From Rehmannia glutinosa (Eukaryota; Streptophyta; Magnoliopsida; Lamiales; Orobanchaceae), in NCBI GenBank assembly GCA_016081115.2, contig JABTTQ020003409.1, forward strand, positions 806,001-870,000: DNA of 64,000 bases, in the 5' to 3' direction. The position numbers and the translations under genes were made by a program. This document shows positions 14,301-25,960 of the stretch, in pieces (position 1 is the stretch's first letter; each line of letters starts with the position of its first letter). The notes under the pieces were generated by a model. The model did no database searches. It worked only from the letters and a program-made list of their open reading frames with translations, and was not told where the DNA came from.

Positions 14301-16202
14301 TATGTTTTTAATCTTGTTTTCTTTTGAAATAATGTGGTATCCAAAGTTGGACATAGAATGCCCTAAGGAAGTGTGAGAAAGTGGAAATGAGTTTGGGTTG
14401 TTGATGTGAAAATGAAAATTGTATTTGGCATAGTTGATGTGGCAGTTTGAAAATTGAAAACGTGCTTAGTTCACATTTACAAAAAGTTGGATTTTTCTTT
14501 GACCATGGGCTAGCATTCTGAATAAGGGATTTTTCTTTCAAAATAAGGTGGAAAACGGTCAATCATGATGTGTATTTTCAAAAGATTTAAGGATAAGCTA
14601 TTTGAAAAGGAGGTAAAACAAACAGTGATTCCATCTTTTTCAGGTTCTGAAAATGTGAAAACATAGAATGAAGATAAAAGACACAGACTGACAACTCACA
14701 TTTAAGAGAAGAACAAAAGGAAACAAGAAAAGGACCGGCAGACAACCATTCATTTAATTAAAGATTGTCAATCGGCTTCACAAGCTGCACAAAGCAACAT
14801 GTTCCAACACACTATCACCCTTATTTACTTCCAAGAGGCTCTAATTAGGAAACGATATCACAAACAGATTTTTATTCATTCTAAAGGAAAAACTGGTGGA
14901 GAAAAATGACCCGTAGAAAAATTAAGTACTGAACTTGAAAACCCTTTTAAATTATTCCTGAAACCATAGACACATAATAAGTCAAAGATAAATCCAATTG
15001 AGTAGCACATATCTGACCAAACATATGTCTTCAAGAAGACACATGCGACCTAAATCTGTGAGGAATTCAAATGATCCTGTACAAGGCTGATACAGAGACT
15101 GAATTTAAAACTTGAACTGTTTTAACCTCATCAAATAGTAACATACAGGAATGTGAAATATAGGCAGGCAAATGCTGAGGATATGAAAATCCATTGATCT
15201 TAACTATAACTTCAGACCAATGCTTTTGTAGAGCTCGATGTAAAGGTCACATCAAAGATATTAGATTCAATTCCATCGTCAAAGAAAGCACGTCAATATA
15301 AATCCATGCTTCAAATTAATAACCTACATGTACAAAATTGGGACATGATATTCCGAGTTTAAATAAGGAAAAACCATCAGTTATCACCAGAAATGGAGTA
15401 TTCCAGTTCTATTGAGGACTCAATTAAGACTACGATCACGTTGCAAAAGTTAAGTGCTGACATTTTGCTAAAACAACAAAAAACTAACACACATATTAGA
15501 ATGGGAAGAAGTATTAATCAGTATTAGTTTTTTGTGTAAATGGATTAGTTCGATCTAAAACTTGGGATATTTTAAACATGGAAATAAAATTGTTCAAAAT
15601 ACTTTCAGTTGCTACAAAGATGTGACTATTTAACATATCCTGACTGGTTCTTGATCCTGATTCGACATTAGAAGTATATTGATTTTCCCCAGTAACCGAA
15701 TACTTTCTTCTGCAAATACTGCAGGTTCCAATTCGGCTGGCTTTCGTAAGCACTTCTTTCTTAAAACAGAATATTTCCTTATCTAAAACTGCATGATACT
15801 TGAAGTTGAATTAATACTTAAAGACGGTGAATAAACTATTAATTCATACAAATTTAACAGCTCATCTTCTCATTAAGACAAAAGGCATAAATTGACAAGA
15901 CTGGAAACAGACATAATATGCCATGAGACGAGTGAGACTAGTATAAGACTCACGGGAACAACGGAGTAGAAACCATTTGGAATCGGTTCAGAAAGCATTC
16001 CTGTGCTCCATAGGATTTGTGATGCTCTTTTGTATGATAACCTATCATACGTCACTTTGTCATTTAATTCTTTATTCCTTAGATTCTCATCCTTAGAGAC
16101 CAAGGATATAGATCCAAAATTTTCAGCGAAATCTGAAGGCCACCATGTAGCACTGCGAGACCTCTGCTCTGAAAGCCCAGAATCATCTTGCGTGTCCTCC
16201 AT
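2399..16202 (-). CDS. Raf-like MAPKKK with EDR1-type N-terminal domain (16 coding exons)
   Basis: Predicted Ser/Thr protein kinase of the plant Raf-like MAPKKK family, EDR1-related, closest by memory to the small group of Arabidopsis At2g31010. Coding exons in order: 16202-15954, 13654-13451, 12810-12619, 12448-12189, 12009-11893, 11773-11684, 10425-10330, 9955-9869, 7110-6993, 6556-6343, 5853-5730, 5638-5619, 4286-4130, 3101-2813, 2671-2599, 2481-2399. All introns are GT-AG and every phase joins, giving 2373 nt and 790 residues. Residues about 55-270 form the EDR1-type domain (ILWSTGMLSEPIPNGFYS, SCRPRAILFKVLAD). The kinase domain is about 533-785: glycine loop GIGFFGEV (541-548), VAIK lysine 561, HRDLKSANCLV with Asp657, DFG at 675, GTPEWMAPE. 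All catalytic residues are present, so it should be active. The start is the ATG of MEDTQDDS. Cytosolic signalling is inferred; no signal peptide or membrane segment is seen. Confidence 0.94.
6544..6845. repeat. 151-bp tandem duplication over a kinase splice acceptor
   Basis: The block 6544-6694 is repeated at 6695-6845 with period 151 and about one mismatch near 6580 (taataacta against taatatcta). The unit contains the first 13 nt of coding exon 10, its acceptor and about 138 nt of intron. The distal copy therefore carries a second intact acceptor followed by AGCTCCCAGAAG and a possible GT donor. The near identity indicates a recent event. Confidence 0.92.
9142..9537 (-). mobile_element. 5'-truncated L1-type LINE in a kinase intron, with target duplication
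   Basis: A perfect 17-bp direct repeat, taatgtaaaaggaagat, lies at 9142-9158 and 9521-9537. Between the copies, the minus strand at about 9494-9327 encodes the C-terminal end of a plant LINE ORF2, with words such as WSLWLERKIRIFED and EEVWSRIKF, ending at a stop codon at 9327. It is followed by a short A/T-rich tail. It lies in the intron between kinase coding exons 8 and 9, in the same orientation as the gene. Only about 360 bp remain, so it cannot move by itself. Confidence 0.85.
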
Positions 16203-17754
16203 GTTCATATTTTTAATGCAATAACATCTCATTACCAGTTTTACCCCATAGAAGCACTTATTAGTTGCACAGTTTCATAAAGAGACCAACTCATGAATGT
16301 ATCGGCTTTCTTTCCAACTTCCCTATGCTGGAGGTCATGCGACCTGAAAAATGATCAGAGCGTTATACTAAAAGTGTCTCCTCCACCAACATCCAAAGCA
16401 AATCACTTTAGGTTCAAAGTGCTACAAAAAGGGGAGAGCAAATGTTGGAGGATGCAAGATATTCGGTTGTCAAAACTTCAACAACTACACAATAGAAAAT
16501 AGGACGATGAATAAGAAAACTGTAAAGGAAATAACCAACAGAAATTAGGAAAAAATTGAACACCCCAGAATAGCAGCTGAACTACCAAATGTTCATAAAA
16601 AAAATTAGAAATGAGACGAGCATAGTATATCACAGCCACTTTAAAGAAATCTAGTAAAGCAAAACCTCCGGCAGATAAATGCATCAAAATAGTGGTCAAC
16701 ACAAAGGCAAGCATTACTGACTAATAAAATAGAATTTAGTGTGACTGATCAAAGGCAAGTCCAGGTTTGGTAATCTCTAAATCAAATGAGAAATGGGAAT
16801 TTATAGTTGACAATCAGCAAGTCACATGCTCTGCAAAAAGGGGACTGTAATGAATCCAACCATGAAATTAGACCATTAACAAGTCTCCATTACAGTGAAG
16901 CTCTGCAGTTTCTCTTATGTTGTTGATCAGTCAACTCAATATGGCTGCAGAATTTGTCATGTATTCATTCCAAAGCAAATATTAATCAAAAATTCATAAG
17001 CACACCAACTTATTATTAAACCTGTTTATGAAGAATAAGCAAAGAGATAGATAAAGTATTACCATCACCAATCGTATTTACTATTTTAATGGTATACTGA
17101 AGAAAACTTTGAGAATCGCCAAAAAACTTTCACGCCCTTCAGTAACACAAAAACTCTATCCTAACTAATGAATTGATTCCCTTTAAAAATTGTAAGAACA
17201 GCAGTGGAATAGTGTTTGTTTATCTTCACAACAGGTGCAATCTATGATATCTAAAATAAACACAGATGAAACTCATTCAAAAGCAAATTCATGAATATTG
17301 AATAGTATAACATGGTTCAACTCGTCTCAGCGAAGACTGCAGAAGTCAAGTTTGGCAAAGAATGCATTCCCAAGGGATGAAAATCTAGTAATCTCTATTT
17401 CTAAGGCTAATATTTTCCAGACGGTGCATCCAACAAACAGAATGAACCTGTTTGAAAAGAATTCAAGTGGTTTCATTCCTACGTATGATCATTTTACTCG
17501 AACCATATCTACACGGAAGTACGGGGCAGAACTTTGCACTCCAAACATGAGACTTTGAAAGGTACTAGTTGTATAAAAGGATAGCACAAACTCTCAAATG
17601 CTATGCATCTTGCATTATCTCCATACAGTCAACAATCCAAACGATGCTACTCTCCAACTATGGTCTCCATCTTTGACCTCCGGAAGGGCAGGAAGGGACA
17701 AAATTTTAGGTTCTTGGTGAAACTATAAAGCCCATACACTCATGAAAAAAGTTA

Positions 17755-17829
17755 CACGATGGTGTGATATAGTCCATATAGCCGACCCCACATAGTGGGA
17801 TTAAGGCTTAGTTTGTTGTTGTTGTTGTA
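17755..17829 (+). mobile_element. SINE 3' tail ending in (GTT)n
   Basis: The stretch gccgaccccacatagtggg followed by attaaggcttag and a run of GTT repeats is the characteristic 3' end of a widespread dicot SINE type with TTG tails (TS-like). No tRNA-like A and B boxes are recognisable to the left, so this is a truncated or decayed copy. It sits inside the leader intron of the kinase gene. Confidence 0.6.
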
Positions 17830-18777
17830 GTGTCCTCCCCATATCCAAAAGTACTGTGAACAAGAATGGAATATTCTCCAAGCTCCCTGTCTCTCATAAG
17901 TCATAACAAATGTAGGTAAACAAACTTCTTTTATTCTTCATTGACACTGGTTGGGATAAAGATAGATTTATTAACTCAGAGATACTCACAGACAAACATA
18001 CATCTGTCTCAAAATGGAAAGCTTCGCAAGCGCTTAAAAAAGTCCATATCAATGCATACAAAACATATTAGAAGCAGAATTTGACGAAGCATTTTATAAT
18101 ATACAGGAAATTCCATGTAGATAGTATCCACATAAATCTCATAAACTAGCCTCTCAAAATTTCAGTTCGCATTTCAAGTAAACTCTCATCTGAAGTCCTC
18201 AAAACTGAAGACATATCAAACATTCCGCATCAGCTTGCCTTCACACCCATAACTAAACAGTCAATCCACATAGCAAAGTGAATTTGCAGAGCAGAAGTCC
18301 TAGTGCTTCCCACTAAAAAATTGAAGTTCATAGTAGATATAAGTTTCACAGTCAACAATAAGTGATGTCAATTTCACATAACACATTCAGGACTAAAGAG
18401 ACTGATCCAACTAACAAACGCATATTTTTGGGCATTTAACTCCATTGCTCGCCGTCTAACTCCTCTTCTAACAATTAAATTTCAAGCGCAACCATCAAGC
18501 TGAACAAATGCACCAGCCGAGGCAACACCAAAGTTCCAACCACCGGCATTACAAACTTAATGCGCAAAGAAAGAATTTCTCATATCGAGTTTCCAGATCT
18601 TCAATCACACGCCTACCACTAACTGAAAATCAAAAAACTCGATCAGTTTTCCTCCGTCCTTTCTTCCACCGCATTCAAATATACTTCGGTCACTCCACTT
18701 CAGTCCAAATCAACCAAATCCACCAACAATAATTCCAACAAACCAACCAACAACATCGTCCAAATTCAAACAAGCCC

Positions 18778-18809
18778 CACACACACACGCACACACACAT
18801 ACACACACG
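18778..18809. repeat. (CA)n microsatellite
   Basis: A run of CA repeats interrupted by three single-base changes, just inside the leader intron of the kinase gene, about 30 bp beyond its predicted donor. It is a likely polymorphic marker. Confidence 0.9.
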
Positions 18810-19036
18810 CAGAGCACACAAGCAGTGATCGAGGAATTTACCACCAGCAGATCTTAGCACCAGAAGCTCAGCTCACATTTGAATCCACTAGCTCTTGCAA
18901 ATTCCACCGTCTAAATCCAACAAAAAAATGAGAAAATCGAAATGGATAGAATTGAAATTTGAATCGATATCAACCAGCTATAAAAGTAAATTGAAGTAGA
19001 AAAAATATTAAATGTAAACGAGGTAATAGTTGCAGT

Positions 19037-19056
19037 GCTATAAATTTATATAGCGG
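19037..19056 (-). promoter_or_regulatory. Probable TATA box of the kinase gene
   Basis: The near-palindrome gctataaatttatatagc reads CTATATAAAT on the minus strand, about 200 bp upstream of the predicted first-exon donor. Spacing fits transcription starting near 19,015-19,020. Because it is palindromic, orientation is inferred from the neighbouring gene. Confidence 0.5.
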
Positions 19057-19816
19057 GGAGTCTGGGAGGCGCGTGTTTATTGTATCCAATTTAATTGATA
19101 CTGTTTTAGTTTTTTCTTTTCTGGGTTTTGATTTAGGTTTTTCGGGGTTTTTTTAGAGAAAAATAATAGAAAAATAGTTATTTGCCTGTTAAAACTTAAA
19201 TGTTAATGCATTCAGTGGAGAGTGATGGGGCTGCCTTTTTTTTCCTTTATTTTTGGGTGTGTATTCAAATATTGAACCAACTGTACAACCTGTGGTGCGC
19301 GTGGCACAATTTTTATCCTGTCTTTTCTCACAGCCTGTTTTGTTTTTCTTTTTTTTTTTTTTCTGGTTTTTGGGGTTTGACATAAATGTTTGTTGGACCA
19401 AAAATTAAATCTAGGTAACATATGTTAGTCAGATATTAAGTACAGTGGAATTAACTTATGGCTAAAGTAAAATCTTTTACTTGTAGACTCGCATTGGGAT
19501 GATAAGCGACAAGTTCAATGATGTAGTATAACTCCAACTCAATTAATCAAAATTAATTGACTTTATTTAGATAGTAATAACTACAAAATATAATATTTGT
19601 ATGTAGGTTTGGCTCCATCCACCAACTTTGATAAAGTTGTAAATTATATTTGTTGGTCCTAATATTAAGAGTTAAAATTTAGTGGGTGAATAGACTTTTA
19701 AATTTTCCTCGACTTAGTTGTGTTGGACTAGACAGTTAATTGAAATTTAGATATGTAATTAAGTGTTTTTGAAATATCACTTAATTATGCAGTGGAAATA
19801 TATTTTAGATTGTATT
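19057..19816. other. AT-rich spacer upstream of the kinase gene
   Basis: I see no gene or clear repeat. A T-rich patch occurs at 19,220-19,375. Possible promoter elements of the kinase cannot be singled out by eye. Confidence 0.4.
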
Positions 19817-20849
19817 TGTTGGAACTTTGATAACTTAAATTGAATTTAATGTAGAAAGCTTAATTATTCTTAAACCAACACTTGGACAATATACAATATT
19901 GTAAATAAGTATGCAAGTATTGAGTATGTTGTGCGATCGAATAATTCGTGCAGTTGAAATGAATGCAATAAGCAATAAACTAAAAGTAAAAGACACAATA
20001 GCTTTTAGAGATATCTCTTCTCTGATCACGAGGAGGAAATCCACTACAACTTAAGTTGATTTCACAATACACTTGGTATCAGCCCTTCTAGCAGAACCAC
20101 AAAGCTGTTTCTCACAGCATCAATAATTTTTATCAAACTCTTCACAAGTTTGATACTACAACCAAACTTCTTCACTAAGGCCTTCTCAACTTTTTACCTA
20201 GTCTTTGATGAATCAACTCGTTGGAGCTGGTCTCCCACTCAAGCAGCAACAATTTTGCGTCTTCGTTTGATTGAATATTGGGTTCTCTTTTTCTTGATTC
20301 ATCATGAGAATATTTGAAAACATTCCTAAGGATGAAAATATTTGAATAATACTTTGAAGCTCTTTGTACACACTTAGTTTTCTCTTGGTTTTTGTTAAAG
20401 CTTTTAAAATCACGATAATTGATTGCTCTTGGTACCGTCCGTAACCTTGTGCGTGTGCCCCTACATCATCCTTTCATGGACGATTCTATTTTTTATCGTT
20501 TGAGTCAGTGGAAGGATTTTGAATTATGATTTGTACTCTAAGTGTCCTATGTATGTGCGTGTTTTTGCATTATTTGTATCAGAAATGTCAGATAAATATT
20601 ATTTATTCATTGTGCGCCATATGTTATCCGAGCAACAGATACTTATTGGACTTATCTAGAATATCCTCGGATTTTGGGATTTGCAACAGGTATCTTGAAT
20701 TTGTATAGCAATTTGATTTCTAGGAAATCTATTTGATGCAATACTTGACTTAACCGATAAGACAAAATAAAATTGAACTTTTACAATTGCTTAAAGGGTC
20801 TCTAGCCTATTAGAATGCTCATGATCAAAATCTACACAATATCCTTACA
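19817..20849 (-). mobile_element. Candidate LTR with an adjoining polypurine tract, minus orientation
   Basis: The block begins with TGTTGG and ends with TTACA on the plus strand, so on the minus strand it runs TGTAA...CCAACA, as an LTR would. Next to its right edge the minus strand reads gaaagaaagagggagat, matching the polypurine tract that precedes the 3' LTR in many plant Copia elements. No partner LTR and no coding region remain nearby, so this may be the end of a truncated element. Confidence 0.4.
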
Positions 20850-22494
20850 ATCTCCCTCTTTCTTTCTGATAATGAACACAAAACTTTTACAAGGAAAATA
20901 ATTTGAAATGCAACAATATCAAATAATCAAAGAAAATTAAATACAACCAAACCACGATCAGTGATCTTTATTGCAATATAAGAAATTTTATTAATTACTC
21001 AGTTGTTGTATTACATTAGTTTTCGTAAAATTATGTGATCATTACAAAAAAAAAAAAAACTCTTGAGATTTGATATTTGCTTACTTTTCCCCTCTCGTAA
21101 GCAAAAAATATTTCAAAAGTCTCTATGATGTTTGTAGAAATATTATAGTTGCCCCTTTAAGTTTAAGACAATCAAATCTGATGGGGCTTTTTGTAGTTTT
21201 TTTTTTTATAATTTTGAAATATTTCTAAATATTTTTGTAATTAGCCCAAACCTCATGATTATATTAATTAACCCTAAAATCATTAAATGTGTGTTCATAT
21301 TTCGTGTTGGACACAAAATGAATCTATTTTGAACCTAACAACTCAATAAAGTTTCGACTTTCGACCTATCCCTAAAAACAAAAGACCGCATAAATCACAT
21401 TGACATTAGAGGTTATGGTCTGCTACTACAAAAACACTACCACGCTACCACTTTAATCTTGCTGAGTTCTTTAGACCATTGAGATGCCCTCTTTTTTTCT
21501 TTTTTTATTGAAATCATGTCCTATGGACTTTTTTTTTTTTTTTTTTTTTGATGGCAATGTCCTATGGACTTTTACTTAGCCAGAAATGTTGGCTCTTTTT
21601 GTGAAAAAAAAAAATGAAAGAACGAAAGAAAAGAAATGTTGGCTCCTATCCTATACCAAAATCTATCAAATTCAATTCAAAATTCGAAATAAATAATACT
21701 ATATTTTTCGACCCAGCTAAATTCATCTAGTTCCATGATTCCTTGAAGCGGAATGAAAAACTCCGAAAATCAAAATATGGATGTGTTTTCAAATGCAATT
21801 TTCCACTTTCAAATTATTCCAAAAAATGAGTTTATGTTTGTTTAGAAATTCTCAATAGAAATCAATTCATATTCAGTTTGCATTTTGTTTTGGAAATATT
21901 CTTTTGAAAAACACAACCAAACAAATTTTCACCATATTCATTTCTCAACAAAAATTCAGACAACAAATCCAACATATTCTCAATTCTCACACAAAAATCA
22001 ACAAAATTTAAAAATTCATTTTCCAACACTAAAAACTGGAAATTGGACTTGGAAATACATACATACATCCCAAAATTCTCGTCGTCATAATTGTTGGTAA
22101 AATTAATTGAGGAATAATACGGTACAAGCACAAGTCCCCGTGGTATACACGGTATTTGTTGATAGATGGGCGGTTGATATAAAGGAGTGCTTTTACCCAA
22201 AATCCATATGTCAATCAGACAATCACCCTTGAAATGATCACAAAGTAGAAAAATACAGGAGATAAGAGAAAAAGACGCAATAAAAAAGAGGGTTGTTTGA
22301 GCTTTGGGGTGCAATAATATAGACACCGCTCTGATGGTCCTCCAAACCAAATTCATGTCTTTTTTTTTGGGGGGGGGGGGGTTTAAAAGGTGGACCTTTT
22401 ATGATTTTCATGTGAATCCACTTCAATTCACCCAGTTTTCCCACCTCTCAATTATTTTAAACCCGATTGGACATCGAATCCACAATTAACTATG
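20850..22494. other. Spacer without a recognised gene
   Basis: Mostly AT-rich sequence with poly-A and poly-T tracts (21,043-21,060; 21,530-21,550) and a G-run at 22,370-22,380. A 164-residue minus-strand frame at 21,862-22,356 has no recognisable family. Confidence 0.4.
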
Positions 22495-22690
22495 TTACTA
22501 GGTAGAGGTGTCAAGCGGCCGGCGGACCAAAACAAAAAGTCGGGCCGAGCCATGCAGCAACCGGACCACTAATTTGGAGCTCGCCCGGTTTTCCTGGTCT
22601 AATAAGCCGACTCATTTTGGGTCTAAGAAAACGCATCCGAGCCCAATTTTATCGGGCCGGTGGGCCAAAATTGATAGCTCTATTACTAGA
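22495..22690. mobile_element. 180-bp hAT-like MITE with 8-bp target duplication
   Basis: The element occupies 22503-22682. It starts tagaggtgtcaa and ends ttgatagctcta, so the ends are inverted repeats with two mismatches. It is flanked by ttactagg (22495-22502) and ttactaga (22683-22690), an 8-bp duplication with one mismatch, as expected for hAT elements. The inside is GC-rich (cgggcc motifs) and non-coding, so it would depend on a transposase encoded elsewhere. Confidence 0.8.
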
Positions 22691-22834
22691 TCACTTGTCA
22701 TTGTCAAAAAATCGATAATAGTATATATATAGTCACAACTAAAGTAAAAACTTGGTATAAAACAATTTTTGATAATATGAATAAAATAAAACTAAAAAAA
22801 GAAAAATATTGTTTCAGTACATGTTAAAAATACA

Positions 22835-22857
22835 ATATATATATATATATACACACA
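22835..22857. repeat. (AT)n(AC)n microsatellite
   Basis: A short AT run passing into AC repeats, just left of the insertion point of the large retrotransposon complex. Confidence 0.85.
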
Positions 22858-22879
22858 ACAATAAAATGTATGTAAAATA

Positions 22880-24019
22880 TGTTGGAATTTTTGGTCTTGA
22901 GGTATGGGTGTTGACCCGGTTTTGACCAATAATTAAGTGGTTTCCATTAGTTAAAAATGAAATTAAATTATTTGTAAAAAATTCTACTAAGAGAATAGAT
23001 GAGAATAGCATTTGGAATTTCTCAAAACCGATTCCGGGTGAATGAGAAATTAATGCTAGAAGATAGCCACTTAATACAAATAAATTTATGGAAAATGGAA
23101 AATATGGGGAAGGAGAGATGCTCCATCCCACGTAGGAAAAGGATGATAAGTTTGCACACTTAATATATCTCAAATTGGACATATGGGTTTGGGCCCTTGG
23201 GGGCACCCAAGTTTTTAAAGGGGTGAGGACCTACATGCTTGTGGGTTTGGATCAAAGCGCGCGCGCCGCCGCCGGCCGGCCCGTCCCGGTCCGGTTCCGG
23301 TTCCGATTGGGCTTCAAGGCCCTTTATTCTTTTTGGACCAAAAACCTTTAAAATAATTAATTAATTAATTTTTGTAAATAATTAATTAAATGAATTTAAT
23401 TAATTTTCGTAATTAATTAAATCAGATTTCAACTGGGAAGAAGTTCGGACGCACAGATGGGAAGACACGGCACTGTGCGTCGGGTCGCGTCTTGGTCCGA
23501 ACTTTTGCGAAGTCAGCCAAGACGGGCTGGAGCACGGCCCGTGCTAGGTGCCGAAGTTTTGCGCACCAAATAAGACGGGTAAGCGCCGGCCGTGCGTCGT
23601 GGGTCGTGCGCCGAACAGTGCGTCTCGCACGGTCAAAGGCAAATGTCTTTTCGAGCCTAAAGACGCAATTTTCCGTACGGGCACTTGCTTGCCTATATTA
23701 TTGTAGCTCCTGCAGATGAATAAACACACGAATTAATTAGATAACTGAAAATCGAGCATTGCATTTTGCATATTGTCTCATTCCCTTCCTTTGTAGCTTG
23801 AAAGTCCGACACGCTTCGCATGCCAGGCATTGTGATTCCGGTTTTGCTAGTCGCTAACCTAACGAAAAGTCGTTGTATCTTAGACGAGCGCCGAAATCGT
23901 AAGACTCGGTGATACGGGCGTTTTCATCTTGCGAGATCGAATCAATTCAGCCTCGACTTAGACTATACACTTTGCCATTTTTGAAAATAGAAACCTTTCA
24001 CTATATATTTTACCCAACA
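22880..24019 (+). repeat. 5' LTR of Copia A
   Basis: About 1140 bp from TGTTGG to CCAACA. The order of parts matches the broken 3' LTR: an AT-rich start, a very GC-rich patch (23,255-23,320, gcgcgcgcgccgccgccggc), a run of TTAATTAA words (23,350-23,430), a second GC-rich patch (23,450-23,640), then a normal end. The polypurine tract before the 3' copy fixes the left edge, and the piece ending at 52,177 fixes the right edge. Confidence 0.88.
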
Positions 24020-24041
24020 ATCGCAAGACGAAAATTATAAT

Positions 24042-24705
24042 TTGTTTATGTTGAAGACGATGGCTTCAGGATCGTTCACTCCGAAGGTTGCTGCTCCTGC
24101 TCATGGCGAGAAATCGACGAAGTTCTCTGGTGCCGACTTAAAGAGATGGCAACAGAAGATGCTGTTCTACATGACGACTTTGGGTCTGTCTCGTTTCGTG
24201 AAGGAGGAATTCCCTGCCGTTGGTGATGAAGAATCCGACAATGAACAAAGAATCGTTGTGGATGCTTGGCATAATGATGATTTCCTTTGTCGGAATTATA
24301 TTTTGAACGGACTAGATGATGCCTCTACAACGCCTATAGTTCGTTCAAAACGCCCAAAGAGTTGTGGGACTCTTTGGAGAAGAAATATAAAACAGAAGAT
24401 GCCGGTGCAAAGAAATTTGTAGTCGGTAAATTTCTGGATTATATGATGGTTGACACCAAGACGATGATTAGCCAAGTGCAAGAAATTCAGATCATACTTC
24501 ACGACTTAGTGTCTGAAGGGATGATTCTGAGTGAGTCGTTCCAAGTGGCTGCAATTATTGAAAAATTGCCGCCTTCGTGCAAAGATTTTAAGAACCACCT
24601 CAAGCACAAGTGAAAGGAAATGGGGCTTGAGGATTTGATAGTTCGACTTCAGATTGAGGAAGACAACCGAGATTCCGTATGGAAATCGAAAAATGTGGAG
24701 GTATG
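24042..24705 (+). pseudogene. Copia A gag fragment, frameshifted
   Basis: This encodes a Copia-type gag polyprotein start. The first frame (24042-24422) carries KFSGADLKRWQQKMLFYMTT and a following alpha-helical segment typical of the UBN2/gag family. After about 24,320 the coding sequence moves to a second frame (24,350-24,613) with ELWDSLEKKYKTEDAG and KFLDYMMVDTKTMISQVQEI, then meets a stop at 24,613. A related reading resumes to about 24,705 (KEMGLEDLIVRLQIEE). No zinc knuckle follows. The shift and stop show it is not functional. Confidence 0.85.
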
Positions 24706-25171
24706 ATCATACTTTGTGGAACACCAGTGGAGTTTCTGTTGCATATTTAAATGTAACAGAAGGTGTTGCCAAATGTGTTGTAAACACTGAAACCACATTT
24801 GCATGAGGTGTTGTCGAAAGTGTTGTAACACTAAAGGCAGACACCGTAAAAAGTTGAATCTGAAGTCTTACTAAAGTTGTGATAACATCAAAGGTTATAC
24901 ACCTTGTAAAAGATGGAGTTGTTGGAACTAAGATCTGAAATCTGGTAGAACGAGATTCTAACTGGATTGTCGGGACAATGTTCTAACAAAATAAAATGAA
25001 AATGGCCAAGAGCCATAAGAATTCCGGACGATCTTGTGTTAAACAAGATATCAGAAGTTGAAAGGGGAGCTTTACTTTTTAGCAAACCACATAAAGGAGA
25101 TTGCTTTGAAGTGTGGGGGATGTTTTGCAAAAAGTAGAAGCGCCGAAAGAAATAAATTCAGCATGATATAA
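24706..25171 (+). other. Remnant interior of Copia A where most of pol is missing
   Basis: Between the gag fragment and the RNase H tail there is less than 500 bp, where a full element would carry protease, integrase and reverse transcriptase (about 3 kb). The sequence repeats words such as gtgttgt and aaagttg, but I recognise no domain in it. Confidence 0.6.
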
Positions 25172-25420
25172 GTGATGGTACGATCATTAAATCAAGAAAT
25201 GTTGTATTTGTTAAATGTATCTTTTCTTGGAAAGGAAAGAGGTAAGTCTAGACGGTTTTGTCGTAGACATAATACCAATAAACAATTGATTTCGAATGGG
25301 ATTATTTCGGTTGACTACGTGAAGTCAAAGGAAAACCTTGCGGATCTGCTTACGAAAGGCATAAATCGATATCAACTGTATAAACTGTTCATGGGAATGG
25401 GTTTAAAATCCACAACTTAA
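25172..25420 (+). pseudogene. C-terminal tail of Copia A RNase H
   Basis: The frame contains RRHNTNKQLISNGIISVDYV and KSKENLADLLTKGINRYQLY, then MGMGLKST and a stop. These are the conserved last residues of Copia RNase H. The same tail is found in Copia B at 29,729-29,917, so the two elements belong to related lineages. The catalytic part of RNase H is absent. Confidence 0.88.
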
Positions 25421-25951
25421 AAAATGTTCATAGTGGTAACCTAACCTTGTGAATTGGAGATCCTAAGACCTTGGTTCAATGGGACAACTAAGTTATGAAT
25501 ATTCAGCTGAACACTTGGAAAATATGTTAGCTCATTCTCGATACATCCAAGTGAATGTAAACCTGTTGAATGTGGTGAGGTTAAGTTTAAAACTTTTAAT
25601 GATTCCTATACCGAAAGGTGGAGTATGGCAGGATACTCTTCAATAGGAGATCACCTATATAAGTGAGAAGTAATGGCCGCTTCAAAAGAAACACTTATGA
25701 ATCTAAGATATGTCCAGGGCGAAATGGACACAACGTGAGAACAACAAATGATAGAGTTGTTATTGTGTAAATCTTGTTGTCTCGGTTTACGAACGGTGAG
25801 TAGTTCAAGACATCGCGTCACTAAGCAACCAAGAACTGATAGTATTTTATTAAGGAAGGTTCAAAGCCACAAGCTACCTATCCTGATGCAATAACGATTC
25901 GCCGAGACTTTCAAGCGAATCTACATACACGCATGCATTAATTTCATTCAT

Positions 25952-25960
25952 GTGGGGGAT
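25952..25960 (+). promoter_or_regulatory. Polypurine tract of Copia A
   Basis: gtgggggat lies directly before the TGTTGG start of the 3' LTR. It would prime plus-strand DNA synthesis. The identical word on the minus strand adjoins the 3' LTR of Copia B. Confidence 0.85.

Larger units (their letters stand above)
16203..19015 (-). other. 5' leader of the kinase gene with a leader intron
   Basis: Upstream of the start codon the minus strand has no longer frame of the same family. A plausible non-coding first exon ends at 18842 with donor GTAAAT (18841-18836), and a plausible acceptor lies at 16257 just before the leader sequence. That gives an untranslated intron of about 2.6 kb. It holds a CA microsatellite and a SINE tail. 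The transcription start is guessed from the TATA box near 19,050. No transcript data support these ends. Confidence 0.45.

Noticed and set aside
21862..22356. 164-residue minus-strand frame with hydrophobic stretches
   Set aside because: No recognisable domain and AT-driven composition. Its hydrophobicity is expected from T-rich codons. A homology search with a conserved hit would be needed to accept it.
22814..23206. 130-residue minus-strand frame, repeated in part at 25,944-26,289
   Set aside because: It is the antisense strand of the Copia A LTR; the repeat reflects the LTR pair.
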